Assembly (NCBI RefSeq): GCF_002864685.1
Contig: NZ_NMQZ01000038.1
Span: forward strand, 1 to 63,324
Direction of reading: 5' to 3'
From: Alloalcanivorax mobilis
GTDB taxonomy: Bacteria; Pseudomonadota; Gammaproteobacteria; Pseudomonadales; Alcanivoracaceae
Length of the DNA: 63,324 nt
Part shown: positions 26,525-35,350 of the stretch, piece after piece
Numbering within the stretch: position 1 is the stretch's first letter
How the letters are laid out: the number at the start of each line of letters is the position of its first letter
Translations under genes and position numbers: made by a program
The notes under the pieces: generated by a model
Databases searched by the model: none
Told to the model about the DNA's origin: nothing
What the model saw: the letters and a program-made list of their open reading frames with translations, nothing else

Positions 26525-26546
26525 GAGAATGAGAATTAGTTTTATT
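26525..26546 (+). promoter_or_regulatory. Fur box upstream of ECF sigma gene
   Basis: GAGAATGAGAATTAGTTTTATT matches the repeated GATAAT-like Fur pattern. It lies about 85 bases before the sigma factor start. FecI-type sigma operons are normally Fur-repressed. Confidence 0.7.
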
Positions 26547-26630
26547 GGCGGCGAGGGCAAGGATGCCTGATTTGCCAGCCCCTTCCTTCCTTAGCCAACA
26601 CCCTGGAGACCGCATCAGCGGCGTTATTTC

Positions 26631-27146
26631 ATGGCCTCCGACTCCCTCGCTCAGCTTTACGCTCGACATCATGGTTGGCTGCGTCAGTTATTGCGGCGCC
26701 GGCTGGGGTGCTCGGAAACCGCCGCCGATCTGGCCCAGGATGCGTTTGTCCGGTTGTTGGCGCGGCCGCGCCAATTCGACAGTAACGAAGGCGCCCGTGC
26801 CTATCTGAGCACGGTGGCGCGCGGCCTGTGCGTCGATTTCTGGCGGCGCCGGGAGATCGAGAACGCTTGGTTGGCGGTGCTTGCCGGGCAGCCCGAGGCG
26901 CTGGCGCCGTCGCCGGAGCAGCAGGCTTTGGTGATGGAAGCCTTGTGCCAGGTGGATGCGATGCTGCGCCGTCTTCCCGAGAAGGTGGCCAGTGCCTTTT
27001 TGATGTCGCAGTTGCAGGGGCTCAGCTATCGGGTGATCGGTGAACAATTGGGGGTCTCCGAGCGCATGGTGAAAAAGTACATGGCGCGGGCCGTGTTGCA
27101 GTGCGCGCTGGTGGAGATCGATTACCACTCAGGGGCACGATCATGA
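26631..27146 (+). CDS. FecI-type ECF RNA polymerase sigma factor
   Basis: A 171-residue sigma factor with region 2 (LYARHHGWLRQLLRRRLGCSETAADLAQDAFVRLL, residues 8-42) and region 4 (LRRLPEKVASAFLMSQLQGLSYRVIGEQLGVSERMVKKYM, about 108-148). It is the FecI/PvdS-like class that activates a linked TonB receptor when FecR relays a periplasmic signal. Its stop overlaps the fecR start (ATGA). The receptor it would serve is interrupted. Confidence 0.92.
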   Translation: MASDSLAQLYARHHGWLRQLLRRRLGCSETAADLAQDAFVRLLARPRQFDSNEGARAYLSTVARGLCVDFWRRREIENAWLAVLAGQPEALAPSPEQQALVMEALCQVDAMLRRLPEKVASAFLMSQLQGLSYRVIGEQLGVSERMVKKYMARAVLQCALVEIDYHSGARS

Positions 27147-28120
27147 CCGCCTCGGACGCGGATCGGCGCGCGCTGGAGCAGGCCGCGCACTGGTTCGCGG
27201 TGCTCAACGACGAGCGGGTCTCGGCCAGTGATCGGGCCGGCTGGCAACGCTGGTTACAGGCCCAGCCCGCCCACCGGCGGGCCTGGGACTGTATCGATGC
27301 GGTGGGGCAGCGCCTGGGCGCGTTGCGCGAGGATCAGCCGGAACGTGCCGCGCGCACTCTTGAGACGGTGCGTGGCCAACGGCTCTCGCGCCGTCAGGCG
27401 TTAAAGAGCCTGGCGGTGCTGGCGGCGGGCGGCACCCTGGGCTGGGCCGCCTGGCGCACCACGCCCTTGCCGCGGCTGGCCGGGCGCTGGCAGGCGGACT
27501 ACCGCACCGCGGTGGGCGAGGTGAAATCCCTGCGGCTGGCCGATGGCACGCGGCTGTGGCTGGGCACCGACAGCGCCCTGAATGTGGATTACCGGGCCGA
27601 CGCGCGGCAACTGACGCTGGTGGCCGGGGAAGTGCTGGTCAGCAGCGGCCATGACGTTCAGCGGCGGCCGCTGCGGGTCGCCACCCGTGATGGCGAGGTG
27701 GAGGCGCTGGGCACCCGTTTCACGGTGCGCCGCACCGGCGACGACACCGCCCTGGCGGTGTCCGAAGGCGCGGTGCGGGTCGCGCCGGCGGGCAATGCCG
27801 AACGGGTGCGGGTGCCGGCGGGCAGCCGCACCCGTTTTTCCGCCACCACGGTGGCGCCGTTGGAGGCAACGGACCCGGCCGGCGAGGCCTGGACGCAGGG
27901 GCTGTTGCTGGCGGACGACTGGTCGCTGGGCGCTCTGGTGGCGGAGCTGGGCCGTTACCGCCATGGTCATTTGGGCGTGGAACCGGAGGTGGCCGGATTA
28001 AGGGTGATGGGGGCGTACCCGCTGGGCGACACCGACCGTGCCCTGGCGATGCTGGAGCGGGCGCTGCCGGTGCGGGTGCGGCGCATTCTGCCCTGGTGGG
28101 TCACTGTTTCCGGGCAATAA
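27143..28120 (+). CDS. FecR-family anti-sigma regulator
   Basis: A 325-residue membrane regulator. The cytoplasmic N-terminal DUF4880-type domain (AAHWFAVLNDERVSASDRAGW, QPAHRRAWD) binds sigma. One helix lies at about residues 92-110 (LKSLAVLAAGGTLGWAAW). The periplasmic FecR domain follows (VGEVKSLRLADGTRLWLGTD, VRVPAGSRTRF), with a C-terminal secretin/TonB-like portion. The start was set at MTASDADRR because it overlaps the sigma gene stop. It senses occupancy of the receptor through that receptor's N-terminal domain. Confidence 0.92.
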   Translation: MTASDADRRALEQAAHWFAVLNDERVSASDRAGWQRWLQAQPAHRRAWDCIDAVGQRLGALREDQPERAARTLETVRGQRLSRRQALKSLAVLAAGGTLGWAAWRTTPLPRLAGRWQADYRTAVGEVKSLRLADGTRLWLGTDSALNVDYRADARQLTLVAGEVLVSSGHDVQRRPLRVATRDGEVEALGTRFTVRRTGDDTALAVSEGAVRVAPAGNAERVRVPAGSRTRFSATTVAPLEATDPAGEAWTQGLLLADDWSLGALVAELGRYRHGHLGVEPEVAGLRVMGAYPLGDTDRALAMLERALPVRVRRILPWWVTVSGQ

Positions 28121-28246
28121 ATTTCCCAGCGCGTCATTGGTGCGCCACAAGGGTCCGACGTCCGGCGTTGTGCCAACGGTTCCCCTTTTCGGTCGCTGGT
28201 TCGATTCCTCGGGTAATCGCGAATCGAAATCTCCGGAGGAATCATC

Positions 28247-30649
28247 TTGAAGCGTTTTGTGCCGTTACGGCCCTTGGCCTTGTCGATCCCGTTGCTGTTG
28301 GCAGGCGTGTCGTTGCCGCCGCTGGCGTTGGTGTGGCCCGCCGCCGCCCAGGCCCAGGCAGGCGACGTCCGTTACGACATCCCGCCGGGGCCGCTGGGCC
28401 GGTGTCTGAACCAGTTCGCCGAGCGTGCCGGTTTGTACCTGAGCGGCGCGGTGACACTCACCGCGGGCAAACACTGCGCCGGCCTGCGGGGTGTGTATTC
28501 TGCTCGCGACGGGCTTTCCGAATTGCTGGCCGGCAGTGGCCTGGCCGCACGCTTCGTGGACGAGCGCACCGTGACCCTGGAGACAGCCAATCAGCTCGAG
28601 CGGGTGTCGGTGAACGCCCACGTCAACGCCACGCCGGTGGGGCCGGACCCGGGCTATCTGGCGCAACGCAGCCTCAGTGCCAGCAAAACCGGCACCCTGC
28701 TTTCGGAGACGCCGCGTTCGATCAGCGTGGTCACCCGCAAGCGTATGGAAGACCAGAAATCGCAAACCCTGACCGAGCTGCTTGGTTATGTGCCGGGCAT
28801 TTTCGCGCCGCCGTTTCCCGCCGGTGACAGCCTGGCCGGAGATTTCTTTTTTATTCGCGGCTTCAACGCCACCGATTACGGCTATGGCCTGTTCCGTGAC
28901 GGCTTGCGGGTTCAACCCAATCGGTACGACACCAGTTCCGAGCCCTACGGGCTGGAGCGGGTCGAGGTGTTTCGCGGGCCGAGCTCCATTCTGTATGGCG
29001 AAAACGCGCCCGGGGGCATCGTCAACCTGGTCAGCAAACGGCCCACTGAGCAAGCGCGCGGCGAGGTGCAGGCCAGTTACGGCTCCCATGATCGGCGCCA
29101 GGTGGGGGTGGACGTGTCCGGGCCCTTGGCCGCCGATGGCGCGGTGCTGGGCCGCCTGGTGATGCTGGGCCGCGAGGCCGATACGCAGACCGACCATGTT
29201 CAGGACGATAGGGTTTATATCGCCCCCTCGCTGACCCTGCGGCTGTCCGATGACGACCGCCTGACCCTGCTCACCCATTACCAGAAAGACAAGACCAACA
29301 TGGAGCTGGGATTGCCCGCCGCCGGCACCGTGCTGCATAACCCCAATGGCAAACTGGACAGCGGCACCCTGATCGGCCACCCGGACTGGAACGGCTTTGA
29401 CCGTGAATTCTGGTCGCTGGGCTACGAGTACCAGCATTGGTTCAACGACGTCTGGACGTTCCGGCAAAACAGCCGCTATTTGAAATCACAAGTGCAGCGG
29501 AATGAAATCTGGTGGCAGCCGCTGGACGATGGTGGCTATGGCACGTTGGTTGATACGCTGGCTTATGATCGGAGCAATGAAGCGCGCACCTACGCGCTGG
29601 ACAACCAGCTTGAAGGGACTTTACACAGCGGCGATTTCGAACACCGGTTATTGTTCGGTGCCGGCTACGATCGCACTGCCTGGAAGCAGGTGTGGTACGC
29701 CGGCATGGGCGAAACCATCGACGTGTTCGATCCACAATGGAGCGCCGAGCCGAGTACGCCGCTGCTGCAGCAGGACGCCACCACCGATCAGCAGATGACC
29801 GGCGTCTACAGCCAGTGGCAGGGGCGCTACGACAACTGGAGCACGCTGCTGGGCGGGCGCTACGACTGGGTCGACAGCCAGTAGCGTGATCGGGTCAGCG
29901 GCACGGATCTGGATACCCGCGATGACGCGTTCTCCTGGCAGAGCGGGTTGATGTACCAGTTCAGCAACGGCGTTTCGCCTTACCTGAGTTACGCCACGTC
30001 GTTCGTGCCGGTGCAGCAGATGTCCAGCGGCCAGGGCCGTCTCGATCCGATTACCGGTGAGCAGTTCGAGGTCGGCGTGAAAGTGGCGCCGCCGGGGGCC
30101 GGCCTGCAAATGACGGTGTCGGTTTATGATCTGCGCAAACAGGACGACGTGATCTACGACGGCACCCTGGGCGATTACCGCCAGGTCGGCGAAAGCCGCG
30201 CCGAAGGGGTGGAGCTCGAATTGGTGGGCGAGGTCAGCGATAACCTGAGCATCACCGCCTCTTACACTTACACCGACGCGCGCATCACCGACGACGCCCC
30301 GGGCTCGCTTCAGGAAGACAAGCAAATGGTGTTCGTGCCGCGCCACCAGGCGTCCGCGTGGGCGAACTATCATTTCCAACAGGGGCGTTTGAGTGGTTTA
30401 CGGGTGGGCGCGGGCCTGCGCTACATCGGCCACACCTACTCCTACTCCAGTGTTTATGGCGAGCTGGAGACCGACACCGTGACGCTGACCGACCTGGCGG
30501 TGGGCTATCCGTTCGGCAAAAACTGGCAGGTGGATCTGAATGTACAGAACCTGTTTGACCGGGAATATTTCACCGGCTGCAATAACGCTGGCCGTTGCTA
30601 TTGGGGCTACGAGCGCACCCTGTTGGGCACCGTGAGTTACCGCTGGTAG
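28247..30649 (+). pseudogene. TonB-dependent siderophore transducer-receptor interrupted by an in-frame amber codon
   Basis: The frame starts at TTG behind an ideal GGAGGA. It encodes a signal peptide, an STN signalling domain (about 40-115, YDIPPGPLGRCLNQFAERAG), a plug (SETPRSISVVTRKRMEDQ, VEVFRGPSSILYGENAPGG) and a barrel. TAG at 29882-29884 follows VDSQ at residue 545. The same frame continues as RDRVSGTDLD to a proper C-terminus (TVSYRW) after 800 codons in total, normal for the family. A 545-residue product would lack about a third of the barrel and should not insert. It is the presumed partner of the FecI/FecR pair. Confidence 0.88.
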
Positions 30650-30895
30650 GGCTCGGCTGGGCCCCGGGCGGTGGTCGACTGGGTCAGATTGATCCGGAAA
30701 AGCCTGGGGCCAGTTGTCCGCTCAGGCTGGCGGCGGCGGCATGCAACTGCACTGCCTTGTCGGGAAGTGACGAGGTTTGTAGCGCGGAATCGCTTGGGAT
30801 AAACGGGGCAAGGTCGAGAATGCAGATCGTCATTGGGTTTATGTGGCCAGTCCATTGGCCGGTTTACCCGTGCCACAACCCCCGGTGGCTGGCAA

Positions 30896-32419
30896 TCAGC
30901 CGCCGGGGGTGGGGCGCTGGCGCGGCGCATCGGTCTGGGAGACTTCGGCGGCGTCGTCGGCGGGCAGGCCATGCACCGCTTTCAGCACGTCGTCGAGCAC
31001 CGCGGTGCTTTTCCAGGCCACCGGTGTGTTGACGATGGCGGACACCGCCCAGGTGGTGTTGTTGCGGTCACGGGTAAAGCCGGCCACCGCGCGCACGTTG
31101 GTCAGGGAGCCGGTTTTCACATGGCCTTCGCCGCGCAGGCCGGTGTTGCGCAGGCGGTTGTGCATGGTGCCGTCCATGGCCACCAGCGGCAGCGAGGCGA
31201 TCAATTCGGCGGCGAACGGGCTGCGCCACACCTGCTCGAGCAATTTGATCTGCTGGCGCGGCGCGATGCGCGCCGAGCGGGACAGACCGGAGCCGTTGTC
31301 GAGCACCACCTCGCGGGTGTCGATGCCCTTGAGGGCCAACCAGTCGAGCACCGTGCGCCGTGCCGAGGCGAGGTCGTCGGCGTCTCCGGCCAGGCGGTTT
31401 TCCGCGCCAATGGTGAGAAACAGCTGGCGGGCCATCACATTGCTGCTCCATTTGTTGATGTCGCGCACGGTGGTGACCAGGTCCGGCGATGAAGTGGTGC
31501 CCAGCAGAGTGGCGCCGGCGGGCAGGCGGCCCTCGCGGCTGGCGCCGCTGATGCGCCCGCCCAGTTCCTGCCAGAGGCCGCGCAGCAGCGCGGCGGTGTA
31601 GTCGGCGTGATTCATCAGCGACAGATAGTCCGAGGCCCGGCAGCCGGACGGCAAATTGCCGGTAAGCGTCACGGTGACGGTGCCATTGGCGTCGGTGGCC
31701 GGCTCGAAACCCAGGCGCCGGGAAGAGGGGCAGCCTCCGCTTTGGCTGGTGGTCACCTGGTTGTCCAGCTTGACGCCGGCCAGGGGCGGTTCCAGCCAGG
31801 CGTTGACACCGCTGTCCCGGGCCAGCATCTGAATATGAAAGATGTTCAGGTTGGTGAGCAGGGCGTCCGGCTCCACCAGAAACGGCGCATGCACGTCGTC
31901 GCCGTCGTCGTTGAACAGGGGCAGACCGTGGGGCAAGCGGAAATAGCTGCCATCGAGCACCAGATCACCGCGGATTTCTCGAATGCCGGAGGCGCGCAGA
32001 TCGCGCAGCAGCAGCCACAGGCGTTCCTGGGTCAGTTTGGGGTCGCCGGCCCCGACGAAGTAGAGATTGCCCTTGAGCACGCCGTTGCTGATGTCGCCGT
32101 CGGTGTACAGGCGGGTGTGCCATTTGAATGTGGGGCCCAGTAATTCCAGCGCCGCGTAAGTGGTCAGCACCTTCATGGTCGAGCCCGGGTTCATCTTGGT
32201 GTCGGCGTTCAAGAAGCGCGCTTCGCCGGGGCCGTCCAGGGGCATGGCGGCGAGCGCCAGATCCTCGGAGGGCAGGGCGCGCGCTTTCATGGTTTCCAGG
32301 ATCTTTTGCGGCCAGTCGTTGGCGGCGGGGGCCTCGTCGGCGGCGGTGAAGAGGGGCAGGCCGAGCAGAGACACCAGGGCCAGGGTGGGAAAGACACGGC
32401 GGCGACGGGCAAGCCACAT
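30896..32419 (-). CDS. dacB: D-alanyl-D-alanine carboxypeptidase/endopeptidase (PBP4)
   Basis: A 507-residue class C penicillin-binding protein with a signal peptide (LALVSLLGLPLFTAADEA). Catalytic motifs are SxxK in NPGSTMKVLTTY (near residue 83), SxN in WSSNVMARQL (near 327) and KTG in HVKTGSL (near 434), with the family insertion between the first two. It trims and cleaves peptide cross-links in the periplasm. It is convergent with the broken receptor across a 246-base gap that carries no heptamer repeats. Confidence 0.93.
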   Translation of the reverse strand: MWLARRRRVFPTLALVSLLGLPLFTAADEAPAANDWPQKILETMKARALPSEDLALAAMPLDGPGEARFLNADTKMNPGSTMKVLTTYAALELLGPTFKWHTRLYTDGDISNGVLKGNLYFVGAGDPKLTQERLWLLLRDLRASGIREIRGDLVLDGSYFRLPHGLPLFNDDGDDVHAPFLVEPDALLTNLNIFHIQMLARDSGVNAWLEPPLAGVKLDNQVTTSQSGGCPSSRRLGFEPATDANGTVTVTLTGNLPSGCRASDYLSLMNHADYTAALLRGLWQELGGRISGASREGRLPAGATLLGTTSSPDLVTTVRDINKWSSNVMARQLFLTIGAENRLAGDADDLASARRTVLDWLALKGIDTREVVLDNGSGLSRSARIAPRQQIKLLEQVWRSPFAAELIASLPLVAMDGTMHNRLRNTGLRGEGHVKTGSLTNVRAVAGFTRDRNNTTWAVSAIVNTPVAWKSTAVLDDVLKAVHGLPADDAAEVSQTDAPRQRPTPGG

Positions 32420-32584
32420 ACAAAAGTTCCCTTTTTACTTCGTTGTTCGGGTTAGTGATTACTAGCCTAAAGGAAAAGAAATCGCCGGTCAGGGGGCCGG
32501 GTGTCGCTGAATTGTAAATTCTGAGGCGCGGCGCTGGCTGTTATAGTGGCCGGCCTGACCGCTTTGAAACGACAAGGTTGTTCC

Positions 32585-32935
32585 ATGTCCAAGCTGTTGA
32601 TGAACCTGCGCCGCGTGCCGGACGATGAACTGCAGGAAGTGCGGGCCCTGTTGGAGGCGCATCGCATCGACGTCTACGAAACCGAGCCCAGCGTTTGGGG
32701 CATCTCCGGCGGTGGCCTGTGGTTGCGCGATGAGGCTCAGCAGCAACACGCCCAGACGTTACTGGGCGACTACCAGCGTGAACGAAAAACAAGAATGCGC
32801 CAGGCGTTCGACACCGCCCGCGCCGAAGGTCGCGCCCCCTCGCTGCGCGACCACCCTTTACGGACGGTGGTGTTCGCGGTGGCGGTGGTGGTGGTGTTGT
32901 TGATTAGTGTGGTGCCGTTTTTGACGTTGGGGTAA
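32585..32935 (+). CDS. DUF6164 family small membrane protein
   Basis: A 116-residue protein: a soluble N-terminal part (MSKLLMNLRRVPDDELQEV, YETEPSVWGISGGGLWLRDE) resembling the DUF6164 family, a basic linker, and a C-terminal helix (VVFAVAVVVVLLISVVPFL). It is probably an inner-membrane protein with the N-terminus in the cytosol. The start follows homologues; the frame is open 13 codons further. No function is known. Confidence 0.8.
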   Translation: MSKLLMNLRRVPDDELQEVRALLEAHRIDVYETEPSVWGISGGGLWLRDEAQQQHAQTLLGDYQRERKTRMRQAFDTARAEGRAPSLRDHPLRTVVFAVAVVVVLLISVVPFLTLG

Positions 32936-32944
32936 TGCGAAGAC

Positions 32945-33053
32945 GTTGAAAGTTGAAAGTTAAAAGTTGAAGAAAAACACCGCCTAGCGATGCGATAACG
33001 CAATTGCATAACCCCAACGTGTTTTTTTAACTTTTAACTTTTAACTTTTAACT
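32945..33053. repeat. Inverted pair of AGTTGAA/TTTTAAC heptamer tracts overlapping the lipA stop
   Basis: The left arm 32945-32971 has four AGTT(G/A)AA-type units. The right arm 33024-33053 has four TTTTAAC units. The lipA stop codon (33041-33043) and its last codons lie inside the right arm. The spacer is about 52 bases. Confidence 0.9.
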
Positions 33054-34069
33054 GCCTTTTTGCCCAGATTATTCGGGTCGCCGACATCGATGCCTTGGTG
33101 TTGCAGGTCGGCGTGGTAGGAGCTGCGGACCATCGGGCCGGAGGCGATGGAGGTGAAGCCCAGGGCGCGGCCCTGGTCGGCGAACATGCGGAAATCGTCG
33201 GGATGCACGTAGCGTTCCACCGGGGCGTGGAATTTGCTCGGCTGCAAGTACTGGCCGATGGTGATCATGGCCACGTCGTGCTCGCGCAGGTCGCGCAGGG
33301 TTTCCAGCACCTGGTCGTTGGTCTCGCCCAAGCCGACCATGATGCCGGATTTGGTGGGCACGTCCGGGCAGCGCTCGGCGAAGCGTTGCAGCAGTTTCAG
33401 GGAGTGTTCGTAGCGGGCGCCGGGGCGCGCTTTTTTGTACAGGTGCGGTACCGTTTCGATGTTGTGGTTGAACACGTCCGGCGGGGTGGCTTGCAGGATG
33501 TCGAGCGCGTCGTCCAGGCAGGGGCGAAAATCCGGAGTGAGAATTTCGATCTTGGTGTCCGGGCTCAGTTCGCGCACCGCGCGAATGCACTCGGCGAAGT
33601 GGCCGGCGCCGCCGTCGGGCAGGTCATCGCGATCCACCGAGGTGATCACCACGTATTTCAGCCCCAGATCGGCGACCGATTCCGCCAGGTGCCGGGGTTC
33701 GTCCGGGTCGAGGCCGTTGGGGCGGCCGAAGCCGACGTCGCAGAACGAGCAGCGGCGGGTGCAGATGTCGCCCATGATCATGAAGGTGGCGGTACCGCCG
33801 CCGAAGCATTCCGGCAGGTTCGGGCAGGCCGCTTCCTCGCACACGGTGTGCAGCTTCTGGCGGCGCAGCATCGATTTGATGCGCTGAATTTCACCGTTGG
33901 CGGGCACCCGCACCCGAATCCAATCCGGTTTGCGTTCCCGCGCCGGGGCCACTTCATTGATCACCGGAATGGTGCGGACTTTATCGGCGCCACGCAGTTT
34001 GTCGCCGATCTGAACCTTGGCTTTCTGAACCTTCGCTTTCGCCGGGCGGTTGGCCTGGACTTCGCTCAT
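33041..34069 (-). CDS. lipA: Lipoyl synthase
   Basis: A 342-residue radical-SAM enzyme that inserts two sulfurs into the octanoyl chain on lipoyl domains. Both clusters are present: auxiliary [12 protein letters not shown] near residues 82-93 and radical-[13 protein letters not shown] near 108-117. The C-terminal RSSYHADLQ carries the serine ligand of the auxiliary cluster. The start MSEVQANRP fits the family length; a Lys/Ala-rich segment follows. The last residues (VKS and stop) are encoded by the heptamer repeat. It is downstream of lipB. Confidence 0.95.
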   Translation of the reverse strand: MSEVQANRPAKAKVQKAKVQIGDKLRGADKVRTIPVINEVAPARERKPDWIRVRVPANGEIQRIKSMLRRQKLHTVCEEAACPNLPECFGGGTATFMIMGDICTRRCSFCDVGFGRPNGLDPDEPRHLAESVADLGLKYVVITSVDRDDLPDGGAGHFAECIRAVRELSPDTKIEILTPDFRPCLDDALDILQATPPDVFNHNIETVPHLYKKARPGARYEHSLKLLQRFAERCPDVPTKSGIMVGLGETNDQVLETLRDLREHDVAMITIGQYLQPSKFHAPVERYVHPDDFRMFADQGRALGFTSIASGPMVRSSYHADLQHQGIDVGDPNNLGKKAVKS

Positions 34070-34154
34070 GAAAATGCTCTCGTTCGCGGTTGCGTGCCTT
34101 GTCGGCTGGGTGAGGGGGCTGGGTGAGGGCCGTGGCGCACTGGCGGGCCCGGTT

Positions 34155-34808
34155 TCACTGGGGTAAAGCATACCATCGCGGCGGCGCGGCTGTCCGGGGT
34201 TTCAGGCCCAGGCGCCGCGCCAGGATGGTAACCAGATCTTGCTCCACCCGTGGTCGGGCGGCGTCCACGCCGAGGGCGGCCAGGCTGGTCATCGGCTGGC
34301 CGGCGTAGCCGCAGGGGTTGATGCGTTGCCAGGGCGTGGCGTCGGCGTCGCGGTTGAGCGCCAGGCCGTGGTAGCTGCCCTTGCGGCGAATGCGCAGACC
34401 CAGGGAGGCGATTTTGGCGCCTTGCACGTACACGCCGGGGGCGTCGTCGCGGTTGACCGCCTCCAGCCCCTGCGTGGCCAGGTAATCCACCACCGATTGC
34501 TCAATCGCATTGACCATGGCGCGGCTGCCGATGCCCAACCGGCGCACGTCCAGCAGCAGATAAATCACTGTCTGGCCGGGGCCGTGGTAGGTGACCTGGC
34601 CGCCGCGGTCGCTGCGTACCACCGGAATGTCGCCGGGGTTGAGTACGTGCTCGGGTTTGCCCGCCTGGCCCAGGGTGTAAACCGGGGGGTGCTCCAACAC
34701 CCAGATCTCGTCGGCGGTGGTGTCGTCGCGGTGCTCGGTGAAATCGCGCATCGCCTGCCAGCACGGCTGGTAATCGACCTGCGCGAACGAGCGAATCAGA
34801 ACGTCCAT
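34155..34808 (-). CDS. lipB: Octanoyl-[acyl-carrier-protein]-protein N-octanoyltransferase
   Basis: A 217-residue enzyme that moves octanoate from acyl carrier protein to target proteins ahead of LipA. Family motifs are [20 protein letters not shown], the catalytic Lys in [12 protein letters not shown] and catalytic Cys in INPCGYAG. The start [10 protein letters not shown] aligns with known LipB proteins. A GTG 19 codons upstream (34863-34865) overlaps the ybeD stop and would give coupled translation; I cannot exclude it. Confidence 0.93.
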   Translation of the reverse strand: MDVLIRSFAQVDYQPCWQAMRDFTEHRDDTTADEIWVLEHPPVYTLGQAGKPEHVLNPGDIPVVRSDRGGQVTYHGPGQTVIYLLLDVRRLGIGSRAMVNAIEQSVVDYLATQGLEAVNRDDAPGVYVQGAKIASLGLRIRRKGSYHGLALNRDADATPWQRINPCGYAGQPMTSLAALGVDAARPRVEQDLVTILARRLGLKPRTAAPPRWYALPQ

Positions 34809-34861
34809 GGCGGCATTATTGGCGGGCGCCGGAGCGCTCGCAAGGGAACCCGAGGCGTTGT

Positions 34862-35131
34862 TCACAGGCTGATCTTGACATGCTCGCAGTCATTCAGCGC
34901 CTGGTAGATCGCCTCGACCTGCTGTTTGTCGCGCACCGTGATGCTGGCGGTGATCGACACGAAGGTGCCCTTGGTGCTGGGTTTGCTGCTCAGATGAGCG
35001 CGGCGGTCGAAGTCATCCAGGTGGGTTTCGAGAATCTCGATCACGGCGTCTTCGAGAGGCGCGTCGGTGGCGCCCATTACCTTGAGCTGCATGTCGTGGG
35101 GGAAGTCCCACAATTCTTCACGTATGGCCAT
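34862..35131 (-). CDS. YbeD/DUF493 family protein
   Basis: An 89-residue DUF493 protein (LWDFPHDMQLKVMGATDAPL, ITASITVRDKQQVEAIYQAL) with an ACT-like fold, fixed in the dacA-ybeD-lipB neighbourhood of many gammaproteobacteria. It is proposed to be regulatory, with no proven role. It lies just downstream of the transaminase remnant. Confidence 0.9.
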   Translation of the reverse strand: MAIREELWDFPHDMQLKVMGATDAPLEDAVIEILETHLDDFDRRAHLSSKPSTKGTFVSITASITVRDKQQVEAIYQALNDCEHVKISL

Positions 35132-35143
35132 GGGTGGCGATCC

Positions 35144-35350
35144 TCATTGTTCGATGCCGCACAGACGGCGCTTGAACTGGATATAGTGGCGCGCGGCGAT
35201 TTTCCAAGTGTCGCCGGGCCGCCCCTTGCCCAGCGGCGTGCCATCCTGGCGGACCACCGGCGTGCTGTCCCGGCTTGGAACAGCACGCCGGTGAAGGCGG
35301 GAATCACCTCGTAAACGCCGTCGGCGAACAGCAAGCCCTGCTGTACGGTT
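35144..35350 (-). pseudogene. Remnant of a D-amino-acid transaminase gene
   Basis: Two pieces of a class IV aminotransferase survive. Directly after the dacA stop comes QQGLLFADGVYEVIPAFTG, the N-terminal motif of D-alanine transaminase without its start codon. In a second frame about 40 bases later comes GTPLGKGRPGDTW...YIQFKRRL, the C-terminal end, with a TGA stop. The roughly 200 residues between, including the lysine that binds PLP, are gone. Several relatives carry an intact gene at this exact place, so this is a deletion remnant. Confidence 0.75.

Noticed and set aside
6259..29884. Genome-wide reassignment of TAG to an amino acid
   Set aside because: TAG is the natural stop of urtB, fmdA, ubiX, tonB and proA in the same window.
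30650..30895. Heptamer repeat element expected between the broken receptor and dacB
   Set aside because: No period-7 tract or facing arms could be found there; this convergent gap is the exception.
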